From NCBI GenBank assembly GCA_947581855.1, contig CANPVZ010000009.1:62001-126000 (forward strand): a DNA stretch of 64,000 nucleotides, read 5' to 3'. The position numbers and the translations under genes were made by a program. Source of the DNA: an uncultured Phocaeicola sp. (GTDB lineage: Bacteria > Bacteroidota > Bacteroidia > Bacteroidales > Bacteroidaceae). Under the pieces are notes generated by a model, which was given only the letters and a program-made list of their open reading frames with translations, was not told the origin of the DNA and did not search any database. This document shows, in pieces, positions 54,121 through 62,533 of this stretch; positions within the stretch are counted from its first letter, which is position 1; every line of letters starts with the position of its first letter.

Positions 54121-55530
54121 TCAATAAGCGTTCTGTTCCCCATGAATAGCATTCTTTACCGTCAGGTACATGATGCGCAAATCCAGCCAAAAACTCCAAT
54201 TCTCCACATACCAGATATCTTTACGAATGCGGGCCTCCATCTGAGACAACTCCTTTGTCTCACCACGACAACCCGTAACTTGCGCCCAACCTGTGATACC
54301 GGGCTTAATAAAGTGACGAACCATATACTGATTTATCAACTCGGAATACTCCTCCGTATGCTTGAGCATGTGAGGACGAGGACCGACTATCGACATATCC
54401 CCCTTCAGAACATTCAAAAACTGAGGCAATTCGTCAATACTACTGCGACGAAGGAAATCACCGAACTTCGTCTTACGGGGATCGTGTTCAGTTGCCTGCA
54501 ACGTATCGCTTTGGGCGTTAACCTTCATACTGCGAAACTTATAACAGTAAAACTCTTCCCCGTTCAGACCGTTACGCTTCTGACGGAAGAATACAGGACC
54601 GGGAGAAGTCAATTTCGTTATGATTGCCACAATCAAATAAATAAAAGGAAATAGCGTGCACAAGAATACTGAAGAACAGATCACATCGAACATCCTCTTG
54701 ATAAAACGGTTCAAAGGCTGCCGTAAAGGCTCCTTCCGGATATAAAGTACCGGCACATCACCTATCACCTGCATACACATCGAACGCCGCAAATAATTAC
54801 GTACGTTCGGAACACTATAAAAGCGGATCAGATGATTCTCGCAATAGTCGATTATCTGCCTGATTTCACAACCCCGAGCCGAGGGAAGACAACAATAAAC
54901 CCGACCTGTAGGATGGAAATGAGTACGTTCCATATACTCCCCAATACTCCCAACCGGGCCCAGATAAGGAATCGGAATTCCGAAATCATCCTTCGGCTTA
55001 TCATCAAAATAACCCAATACACGGTAGCCTGTGGTCGGATCGCCCATCATCTCGTTGTAAAGATCCGCCATATTCGGGTAACTTCCAACAAAAAGAACGT
55101 CACGGGTATTACGCCCACGGCGACGGTACCAATTTATAAAAGCTCTGGAACAAAGACGGGAGACCGTAATGCAGACAAACAGACATGCGTAAAAGACAAG
55201 TACAAACTTCCAGGAAAAAAGATTAGGATTAAGATAATGTATCGAAAGGAACGAAAGAGGCGCATAACATATAATAAGCGTAAACACTCGTCCCACTATC
55301 TGTTCAGGACGCACTTTACGCATCTGCAATATAGGCCCTTTGATGGATACACACACCAAATATATTACATTCAGCACAAAATAAAACAATTCATAATTCT
55401 CATGTACACTTGCCGGAACAAAAGAAGACAGACCAAAAACAAATACACTGATCAACACGTTCAACACGATCAAGTCGACAGTAATTACACACCATTTAAT
55501 TAAAGAATATGTTTGAGTTTCTTGTTGCAT
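54121..55530 (-). CDS. Initiating sugar-phosphate transferase (WcaJ/polyprenyl glycosylphosphotransferase family)
   Basis: From ATG at 55530 the protein is 469 aa. Four or so N-terminal membrane helices are followed by a nucleotide-fold region (RDVLFVGSYPNMADLYN) and the C-terminal bacterial sugar transferase domain (RMFDVICSSVFLCTLFPFIY, SPGPVFFRQKRNG, YKFRSMKVNA, RRSSIDELPQFLNVLKGDMS, VGPRPHM, KPGITGWAQV). It links the first sugar phosphate to undecaprenyl phosphate at the inner membrane, starting repeat-unit synthesis for an exopolysaccharide or capsule. It is last in the minus-strand gene order, after a 370-bp gap. Confidence 0.92.
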   Translation of the reverse strand: MQQETQTYSLIKWCVITVDLIVLNVLISVFVFGLSSFVPASVHENYELFYFVLNVIYLVCVSIKGPILQMRKVRPEQIVGRVFTLIICYAPLSFLSIHYLNPNLFSWKFVLVFYACLFVCITVSRLCSRAFINWYRRRGRNTRDVLFVGSYPNMADLYNEMMGDPTTGYRVLGYFDDKPKDDFGIPIPYLGPVGSIGEYMERTHFHPTGRVYCCLPSARGCEIRQIIDYCENHLIRFYSVPNVRNYLRRSMCMQVIGDVPVLYIRKEPLRQPLNRFIKRMFDVICSSVFLCTLFPFIYLIVAIITKLTSPGPVFFRQKRNGLNGEEFYCYKFRSMKVNAQSDTLQATEHDPRKTKFGDFLRRSSIDELPQFLNVLKGDMSIVGPRPHMLKHTEEYSELINQYMVRHFIKPGITGWAQVTGCRGETKELSQMEARIRKDIWYVENWSFWLDLRIMYLTVKNAIHGEQNAY

Positions 55531-55539
55531 AAAATTCAA

Positions 55540-55912
55540 GTGTTTTCTATAATTTATTGAAATTTAATAGAATCACAATATTAAAAGCATCTTTATGTTT
55601 TAAAATATTATTTATTCAATACAAAAAAAGACAATTTATCTGATAATAACAAATAACAGATGCTTTTTTTCTGAAGATATACAACTTTTTATTAAAACTA
55701 AAATATTCTCACAACACAATTCGCACTAAATGATAACAAGGATATTCTTTTGTATCCGCACATTGATACCTGTGTAATCTTGCGAAGACAGTTTTGTCAC
55801 TTCACTCAAGCAGTTTCACGGTTCCCTACAAGCAGTCTCATAAACCCGATCCTCTTTTTTAACCATTTATTTAGCTATATTTTGATACTTCCACCCCCTT
55901 TCATTATAATCT
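55540..55912. other. Intergenic region with imperfect hairpin
   Basis: Within this AT-rich gap AAAAGCATC (55583-55591) is complementary to GATGCTTTT (55659-55667), and a smaller ATCTG/CAGAT pair lies inside it. It could attenuate transcription before the sugar transferase gene. No ORF is convincing. Confidence 0.3.
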
Positions 55913-56665
55913 TTATTTTATTCTCGCCGAAATGAACTGCGGAATTTTAGAAACAATCTTACAACATAACGCCCAATAAGCAGGAAAACCATGCTGACGG
56001 TACATACGCAAATCTTCAGACCACTTCACCTTCATCTTCGCCGGATCAGTGGAAAGTCCGCCCATACGCATGCGTACAACATACTCCCGAATGTAATGAA
56101 CACCCAGATCTGCCTCATAAAGATAACGCACTAAGAATTCACTGTCGGCAGCAATGCGATAGCTTTCATCATACATACCCCACTTCTCAATGACCTCCCT
56201 ACGGATATAGCATGTCGGATGAAGAGGCAACCACCCCCGACGAACTTTACCTTTCGTATATCGGCCGCTTATCCAGTTACGAACAACCTTATCCGGATCA
56301 AACGCATCCACAAACAATCCGTCACCATACACAAAATCAGCCTGAGAACTTTCAATCTCCCGGGCAATGTGGCTTATGGTATGAGAGCTATAGAGGAAAT
56401 CATCCGAATGCAATAAACCGATAACATCTCCCCTTGCAACACGAAGTCCTTTATTGATGGCCTCGTACATGCCCGTGTCTGATTCGGAAATGACAGTCGA
56501 TATACGGTCTTTATATTCATTAATGATGGAAAGCGAACCGTCTGTGGACGCACCGTCCACCACAATATACTCTATATCCGGATAATCCTGGGACAAGACA
56601 CTTTCGATACAGTCACGAATAGTAGACCTCCTGTTGAAACAGGTAGTGATGATAGATATTTTCAT
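55913..56665 (-). CDS. Glycosyltransferase family 2
   Basis: The 250-aa GT-A enzyme has ISIITTCFNRRSTIRDCIESVL, YIVVDGASTDGSL, and the DxD-like LLHSDDFLYS, then RRGWLPLHPTCYIRREVI and AADSEFLVRYLY. It resembles the WcaA-type colanic acid glycosyltransferases that act on lipid-linked repeat units at the cytoplasmic face. It lies downstream of the Alg13-like gene after 210 bp. Confidence 0.9.
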   Translation of the reverse strand: MKISIITTCFNRRSTIRDCIESVLSQDYPDIEYIVVDGASTDGSLSIINEYKDRISTVISESDTGMYEAINKGLRVARGDVIGLLHSDDFLYSSHTISHIAREIESSQADFVYGDGLFVDAFDPDKVVRNWISGRYTKGKVRRGWLPLHPTCYIRREVIEKWGMYDESYRIAADSEFLVRYLYEADLGVHYIREYVVRMRMGGLSTDPAKMKVKWSEDLRMYRQHGFPAYWALCCKIVSKIPQFISARIK

Positions 56666-56877
56666 GTGAAATGGATTATTGGTACAACTAGATTTACAAG
56701 AAGTTCTAAAGGAACAAGAACTTAAAGTATTTATAAAGCATTAAGAGTTATCATAGCTTAAATTTTATTCTCAGACTACCAAACTTTGCATTTGATTTTA
56801 AACAACCGTATTTCTTATCATAACCGTAGCCATAATTGTTCTTATGAAAACTCATGTTAGTTCCAAAGTTTCAATTA

Positions 56878-57348
56878 TTAATCAGGGAACCATTCTGTCA
56901 ATTTTTTCCTTATCAAACGTTCTGCATTTCCTTTTTGCAAAGACTTAAAATGAAAAGAATAAGCTTCCTTCACTTTTTGAGGGAGCTCTTTTTCATCGAA
57001 TACTCCAATTACGCACCCTAATTGATCCAATTTACGTACCAATTGGAACTGATCATGAATATGCTCTACTTTATCATGACGAGGAATCACCACTATTCTT
57101 TTCTTCTTTTCCATTGCTTCGGAAATAGCGCCCCATCCACCCTGTAAAATCAATAAACTCGCCTCATCAATAAATCTTTGCATTTCATCTTTAGTACAAA
57201 ACTTAAAATAACGAGCATACTTATAAGGATAATCCGTATATCCGGTTTGTACTACTATCTCTTCCCCAATCATTGCAGCTAAATTATCCACCGCTTCAGC
57301 CATTCGGCTGAAATCCATGTCCATGGTACCTAAACTTGCAAAAATCAT
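56878..57348 (-). CDS. Alg13/PssE-like glycosyltransferase subunit
   Basis: The start MIFASLGTMDMDF (ATG at 57348) gives 156 aa. It is the sugar-nucleotide-binding half of a GT28-type enzyme: early FASLGT, LLILQGGWGAISEAMEKKKRIVVIPR and HIHDQFQLVRKLDQLG. It needs its membrane partner, encoded directly upstream, and the two genes overlap by 4 bp (ATGA). The pair corresponds to the Alg13-Alg14 arrangement found in bacterial exopolysaccharide loci. Confidence 0.9.
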   Translation of the reverse strand: MIFASLGTMDMDFSRMAEAVDNLAAMIGEEIVVQTGYTDYPYKYARYFKFCTKDEMQRFIDEASLLILQGGWGAISEAMEKKKRIVVIPRHDKVEHIHDQFQLVRKLDQLGCVIGVFDEKELPQKVKEAYSFHFKSLQKGNAERLIRKKLTEWFPD

Positions 57349-57809
57349 AACACACCACAACAAATTGAATTCGGAAATATATTTTTCATATCACTCCACT
57401 GAACAAGAAAAAGATCTGCGTATTTTTCTATCCAAACAGGAGTTTTAGATGCATGCGTCACATCTGCAGCCGAATTGATAAAAATAATCTTTGTTTTCAA
57501 AAGTTTCTTAGCGAAAAATATAGTAGGAACTGCAACCCCAGCCCCCGTTGTAATAATAACATCAGGTCGTTTTATCAGTACCCAATACACGGCCTGAATG
57601 CTATTTACCAACAATGTCCATTTTTTCGCCGGCTGAAAATTAGTAAGAAACACATGTTCTTTGTCTTTCATAAAAGCTTTGGTAGAAGTTGTTTTTAATG
57701 TCAACCAATAACATTTCCACTCATCCGGAATATTCCCTACAGCCAATTGTAATTCTCTCAAATGTCCTCCCGCCGAGCAGGCTAAACATATTTTAGGATG
57801 TTTACGCAT
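57345..57809 (-). CDS. Alg14/PssD-like glycosyltransferase membrane subunit
   Basis: The 154-aa protein starts MRKHPKICLACSAGGHLREL, the Alg14 family N-terminal signature, and has PDVIITTGAGVAVPTIFFAKK and IFINSAADVTHASKTP. It recruits the Alg13-like subunit to the membrane. Its start overlaps the end of the upstream GT2 gene by 8 bp (ATGCGTAA) and is preceded by AAAGGAGG, a strong ribosome site. Its translation may be coupled to that gene, whose reading frame depends on a G tract. Confidence 0.9.
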   Translation of the reverse strand: MRKHPKICLACSAGGHLRELQLAVGNIPDEWKCYWLTLKTTSTKAFMKDKEHVFLTNFQPAKKWTLLVNSIQAVYWVLIKRPDVIITTGAGVAVPTIFFAKKLLKTKIIFINSAADVTHASKTPVWIEKYADLFLVQWSDMKNIFPNSICCGVL

Positions 57810-58791
57810 ACAGCCTCCTTTCTTGAACAGACCGTAAGTGTAACACCTGAGTTAAAGTAAAATTATACCATTTTACCCCCCCCCTATCAATTTTTGTTAA
57901 GTAATTATCCCTTAGATATTTCTTTATGCTTTCGACATCGAAACCGAAACGGCTTTTCAATTCATAAATTTTTGCATCCACCAACAACCTATACCAAAAA
58001 CCCTGTAATATATGCCAGATAAATCCTTCCTTACCATCCAAGAAGCCGCCTTTCAAAATATACCTAAATATAAAATTAACAAAAGGACGCAGAAATAACG
58101 GAGCCTTTATATATCTCAGTTTCAGCCAACGTTTACGCTGTTCTTCCGTGCCATGGAAACTTGGAACAACTTCTTCTACCTTGGTATCCATTCCATACTC
58201 CATCATCAACATATCCACCATCTCACGGGTTGCATACCCATTATGCTTTCCTGTCCACCAAGTCAAATCATTCAGGTTTGCATCCACCTGGTTTCCATCT
58301 TTTATCGTAATGACCCTACCACCAAACACGCGTATATGCTCATCCATCCATCGATTCTCGCAATCCCCGTGTCCTCTTCTGAATACTTTCAAATGATAAG
58401 ACGGATACCATCCACCATGCAACAATGGACGTCCCATAAAATCGATACGTTTACGCACATAAACACCATTTACATCCCGTTCGCATTCCATTAAAACCTT
58501 TTTCATCGCACAACCTAGGTCGCCTTCCAGATATTCGTCCGCATCAATACGCCAAACCCATTCGGCTGTAATAGGACAGTTTGCGAGTCCCCAGTTAAAC
58601 TGAGTCGCATAATTCGTCCAAGCATGTTGATAAACTCTTGCTCCCAACGATTCTGCTATTTTCACGGTACGGTCCGTACTGAAACAATCGACTACAAAGA
58701 TTTCTTCGCATACCCCCGATAAGGAACGGATGCAGCGTTCTATATGCTTCTCCTCATTGAATGTGAGGATGATAGCAGCTATACTATTCAT
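57802..58791 (-). CDS. Glycosyltransferase family 2 (WaaE/KdtX-like) with G9 tract
   Basis: The 329-aa enzyme has AAIILTFNEEKHIERCIRSL, EIFVVDCFSTDRTVKIAE and the metal site WVWRIDADEYLEGDL. Later features are WYPSYHLKVFRRGHGDCENR and WMDEHI. The protein resembles beta-1,4-glucosyltransferases of the WaaE type. Nine consecutive G (57876-57884 as C on plus) encode Arg-Gly-Gly-Val near the C-terminus. With the present length 24 residues follow and the stop overlaps the next start. Loss of one G would stop the frame at once. Confidence 0.9.
   Translation of the reverse strand: MNSIAAIILTFNEEKHIERCIRSLSGVCEEIFVVDCFSTDRTVKIAESLGARVYQHAWTNYATQFNWGLANCPITAEWVWRIDADEYLEGDLGCAMKKVLMECERDVNGVYVRKRIDFMGRPLLHGGWYPSYHLKVFRRGHGDCENRWMDEHIRVFGGRVITIKDGNQVDANLNDLTWWTGKHNGYATREMVDMLMMEYGMDTKVEEVVPSFHGTEEQRKRWLKLRYIKAPLFLRPFVNFIFRYILKGGFLDGKEGFIWHILQGFWYRLLVDAKIYELKSRFGFDVESIKKYLRDNYLTKIDRGGVKWYNFTLTQVLHLRSVQERRLYA
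57876..57884 (-). repeat. G9 homopolymer within the GT2 gene
   Basis: Nine G on the coding strand. With 8 G the frame meets TAA directly after the tract. With 10 G it stops three codons after leaving the tract (K-M-V-stop). Such long G runs are rare in AT-rich DNA and prone to slippage. Confidence 0.85.
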
Positions 58792-58952
58792 AAAAATGAT
58801 GATAAAGATTTATCCGTGTACGGATTAGCACACAGAAATCATATGAAGTTAAATAATTAGATTTAGATTAATCCAGAACGCAATTTTTGAAAATGATTGC
58901 GTCAAAGCAATTAGTAGATAATAAAATACAGACTTTATATATTCAAATCCAA

Positions 58953-60887
58953 TCACACATTTCCGAAATAAACCATCGTATTCCGCAAAGCAGAAGGATT
59001 ACCCATATCATACATTTTTCCATTCAACACTACTCCCATCATTCCTATATTCTGCCGAACTCGTTCTAAAGCTGTAGTTAACTCTATCTCTTTACCATCA
59101 TCCTCGGCATGGGTAATATTCCACCGTAATTGTTCAAATATTTCAGGAGTCAACACATATTGACCGAAAACAGAATAATATTTTTTAGATTCGTTGAGAT
59201 TTTCCACTCCTAAATATTCTTCCGCATAAGCTACAGAAGGTTTCTCTGTGATATTACTTATCTGTAATACAGTTCGTTCCTTATTGATCCATTCGCCAGA
59301 AGTAACTCCATAATAAGAAACCACATTTAACGGTATTTCATGTATAGCTATCAAAGGCTTAGCGTAACGTTCATATGCTTCAATCAGTTGTAACGCGCAA
59401 GGCTTATTACTAAAAGACTTATATAATGTATCTCCCAATAATAACAGGACAGGTTCATTATCAGCAAAATCTACGCATCTATACACCGCATCTCCAAATC
59501 CTCTCTTTTCATATTGATATACATATCGCAAATGTTTTCCGATTTCTAATATATGGTTTTCATATTTTTGATTAACCTTATTGAGCTTACAAAAATGCTC
59601 TCTCGGCAATTTATTCTCAAAGAAATCTTGATACTCTCTCCGTTCATCTTCACTACCAAGTACCAAACAAATTTCTTCTATACCACTATTTATCAACTCC
59701 TCCAAAAGAATCAATATAACAGGTTTCACCAATCCATCTTTATCTATAATCGGAAAGAAATCTTTCTTCAGACATCGTGTCATAGGATATAAACGGGTTC
59801 CAAAACCAGCTACCGGAATGATAGCTTTGCGAATTGTATGTTTCGGTTGAATAGTCAACGGATATGCATGCATACCTTGATTCCTTAAGTATTCAACCAA
59901 CGCTTCTTGATCATCCTTACTTCGAGCTAAAAACTGTACCGAACCATCACCTTGAGACCCTACTCCTTTACCGCCATACGTCCATTTTTTGATGTTTTCA
60001 TCATCAAGTACAGCATGCAGCCGAGGAGAGGTCAACTGCTCTGGGCACATTGGTGCCACATATTTATCAAAAATAGCTTGTGCTTCTGTCATGAGTTTCC
60101 CAAGCTCTTCCGTACGCCCATCACGCATCAACTCAATAGCCTTTTTAACTATTTCTTGATTTAATTCACCCAAAGCTTTATGCTCATTTGTCTCTTGCTC
60201 ATTCGAAGCAAAGGGATAAGCCTTATTTAAATCCGCCAAAATTTTAATGGTATCCTTTTCAGCACATAAATCACTGAATACCCAATACAGCTCTTTTTGA
60301 ATATTAAAATTAATCACCTCCACTTCTTCCGCATCAAATGTCATTAAAACCGGACGAACCCCAAATGCACACGCCTGATCCAAACGTCCGCAACGGGAAG
60401 AAGTACGCAACTCGCCCCAATAAGCTATATTCATTTCTCCCATCGTATTCAAGTTCAACTCATATAGCTGATTGAAAGCCCGAGCCACCAATACACAAAT
60501 AGCAGCACTAGAAGACAATCCGCTTTTCATAGGAAGCGTCATTCTACGAATGGTTATTTTTACGCCACCTACTCTATACCACTCTAACATATAGGAAGCA
60601 ACTCCGGCGCAATAAGAAAAAAATGACCCCGACCGAGCTATCTCTTTTAGTTCCGCACTATCCATACGGCAACTAAAATCTTTCCATACATCATTTGTTT
60701 CAGGAGCAACACTTGTTACTTCAAAGCACGATGATTTCTCCACCGTAGCCTCAATACCTTGCTCTATGCCCGTCACAATAGCCATACCGGGCACAATATC
60801 ATCATTCATTGTACGGTATTTGCCCGCCCAATCACTATGTTCACCGAACAAACATAACCGGCCCGGCACAAATAATTCTATTGACAT
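58953..60887 (-). CDS. Fused GHMP sugar kinase and sugar-phosphate nucleotidyltransferase
   Basis: The 644-aa protein joins two enzymes. Residues 1-350 are a GHMP kinase: VPGRLCLFGEHSDWAG (7-22), LPMKSGLSSSAA (118-129), catalytic-type Asp170 in CGRLDQACAFG and YGGKGVGSQGDG (304-315). Residues 353-644 are a GalU/RmlA-type nucleotidyltransferase: KAIIPVAGFGTRLYPMT, FFPIIDKDGLVKPVI and LLGDTLYKS. The order is reversed compared with Fkp, the fucokinase/GDP-fucose pyrophosphorylase. I infer salvage of a free sugar to sugar-1-phosphate and then to an NDP-sugar for the polysaccharide. The sugar is unknown. Confidence 0.85.
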   Translation of the reverse strand: MSIELFVPGRLCLFGEHSDWAGKYRTMNDDIVPGMAIVTGIEQGIEATVEKSSCFEVTSVAPETNDVWKDFSCRMDSAELKEIARSGSFFSYCAGVASYMLEWYRVGGVKITIRRMTLPMKSGLSSSAAICVLVARAFNQLYELNLNTMGEMNIAYWGELRTSSRCGRLDQACAFGVRPVLMTFDAEEVEVINFNIQKELYWVFSDLCAEKDTIKILADLNKAYPFASNEQETNEHKALGELNQEIVKKAIELMRDGRTEELGKLMTEAQAIFDKYVAPMCPEQLTSPRLHAVLDDENIKKWTYGGKGVGSQGDGSVQFLARSKDDQEALVEYLRNQGMHAYPLTIQPKHTIRKAIIPVAGFGTRLYPMTRCLKKDFFPIIDKDGLVKPVILILLEELINSGIEEICLVLGSEDERREYQDFFENKLPREHFCKLNKVNQKYENHILEIGKHLRYVYQYEKRGFGDAVYRCVDFADNEPVLLLLGDTLYKSFSNKPCALQLIEAYERYAKPLIAIHEIPLNVVSYYGVTSGEWINKERTVLQISNITEKPSVAYAEEYLGVENLNESKKYYSVFGQYVLTPEIFEQLRWNITHAEDDGKEIELTTALERVRQNIGMMGVVLNGKMYDMGNPSALRNTMVYFGNV

Positions 60888-60924
60888 CTTTGTATATTCT
60901 TTATAAATATTAATAGCACATAAT

Positions 60925-61473
60925 CTATATTCTTTCTATATTTTTCAATACCCTTCTCTTTAACACCTTTGCAGGATTACCTCCTACAACTGTCCAAGGT
61001 TCTACATCCTTAAAAACACAAGCACGTGCTCCAACTACCGCTCCTTCACCTATTGTTACTCCCATACTAATAAAAGCATCAGCAGCTACCCACACCCTAT
61101 CTTTCAAAATAATAGGAGCCGTGATAAGGACATGACAAGGATCTGAAATATCATGAGATGCCGTACATAAAAAAGCCCCTTGGGAAACAACTGTATTATC
61201 ACCAATTACAATTGGATCTTTATTATACAATTTCGTATTGGGTCCTACACAAGAATATTTTCCTACTGTTAAATTCCATGGAGCCCAAATTTTGCAAGAA
61301 GAATAAATTAAAGATTCCAAAGGTATACTAGCTCCAAAACACCTTAATAACAAGTTTCTCACAAAGCGAAGTTTACGTCCTATCAACAAACGAAAAAATG
61401 TTATATTTACAACATGCCAACATATCCGTTTTAAATGACGAGGTTTTTCTTCTCTATATTCATTCAAATTCAT
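60925..61473 (-). CDS. WcaF-like hexapeptide acetyltransferase
   Basis: The 182-aa protein is a left-handed beta-helix acyltransferase: GASIPLESLIYSS, KYSCVGPNTKLYNKDPIVIG, catalytic-type His in CTASHDISDP, GVTIGEGAVVGARACVFKDV and the typical end VVGGNPAKVLKRR. It would O-acetylate a sugar of the polysaccharide repeat. It begins 1 bp after the upstream GT2 stop and lies 37 bp before the kinase fusion gene. Confidence 0.9.
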   Translation of the reverse strand: MNLNEYREEKPRHLKRICWHVVNITFFRLLIGRKLRFVRNLLLRCFGASIPLESLIYSSCKIWAPWNLTVGKYSCVGPNTKLYNKDPIVIGDNTVVSQGAFLCTASHDISDPCHVLITAPIILKDRVWVAADAFISMGVTIGEGAVVGARACVFKDVEPWTVVGGNPAKVLKRRVLKNIERI

Positions 61474-61474
61474 A

Positions 61475-62461
61475 TCAATTTTTCAATTTATATTTTATAT
61501 ATGCTATCATATCTGGCAAACAAGGAAAACAAAGAAAAATCTTTAATAAAAAGGAATAATTTCCCCTATTCGTATATCCGTTCTTCTGATACCGTAAAAT
61601 CTCCTTTCTTAGCCTCTTATAAAATACATAACGAGAATCATAAATATCCCCTTTTAATATCAGTGCACGATTAAAGTTTATCACAAGATTTTTACAGCAG
61701 TTAAACAACATTTTAGCCCAAAAGACATCATTCCTAAAAATTTCCAGCCGCACATAATACTTATCAAGCATGGCATAATATCCATTGTAATATTTAACAA
61801 AAGTCTTTACATTACCACGGCTAAAAGAATTAATCATTATTTTATAATAATACAGTACATCCGGAATAAATCTGAAAGTTTTGGCGTAAAAATATGTTTC
61901 TAACAAAAAGTCCTCATCCTCTGGAATAATATCAAACCGAATATGGTTATTTATAATCAAATCTCTTCGAATTACCCTATTCCACAAAAAAGCAGGAATA
62001 TTATTCTGTGCATAAGCATCCAATCCAGTTGTTATCTTCCCATATACATATTTCCAGTCTTTATACTCATTAAGCAGACGTCCCTGCATATCTGTTTCGC
62101 GATAATTAAAACAAATAATATCTGAAGGATTAAATTCTATTTCCCCCAACAATACGGATAAGCAATTATCCGATAAATCATCATCAGCATCCACAAACCA
62201 AATATATTCTCCTATAGAATATGCAAGTCCTGTATTCCTTGCCATAGCAGGACCAGCATTTTCCTGTGACAAAACTCTCAAAAATTGAAAATGATTGGCC
62301 ATATCCTTTAAAGCCTCCAATGTCGCATCACTAGACCCATCATTTACAGCTATCACTTCTACATTTGTCCCATTTTTTATTTGACATTTTAATTTCGATA
62401 GTAGTAATGGCACATATTGAGCCACATTGTAACAAGGTATAATTATAGAAAGTTTCATCAT
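61475..62461 (-). CDS. Glycosyltransferase family 2 (EpsJ/WfgS type)
   Basis: The 328-aa enzyme has LSIIIPCYNVAQYVPLLLSKL, EVIAVNDGSSDATLEAL, QENAGPAMARNTGLAYSIGEYIWFVDADDDLSD-type motifs and IPEDEDFLLETYFYAK. The C-terminal third is basic and has no clear match. AAAGGAGG lies 5 bp before the start. A frame open only if the upstream G tract has 8 (or 11) bases would end exactly over this start codon. Confidence 0.9.
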   Translation of the reverse strand: MMKLSIIIPCYNVAQYVPLLLSKLKCQIKNGTNVEVIAVNDGSSDATLEALKDMANHFQFLRVLSQENAGPAMARNTGLAYSIGEYIWFVDADDDLSDNCLSVLLGEIEFNPSDIICFNYRETDMQGRLLNEYKDWKYVYGKITTGLDAYAQNNIPAFLWNRVIRRDLIINNHIRFDIIPEDEDFLLETYFYAKTFRFIPDVLYYYKIMINSFSRGNVKTFVKYYNGYYAMLDKYYVRLEIFRNDVFWAKMLFNCCKNLVINFNRALILKGDIYDSRYVFYKRLRKEILRYQKNGYTNRGNYSFLLKIFLCFPCLPDMIAYIKYKLKN

Positions 62462-62533
62462 GCTGCCCTCCTTTCCACATAAGAACGGATTCGGCAGCTC
62501 AAACTATTTACTTCTAAAATATAGTAGATTAAA

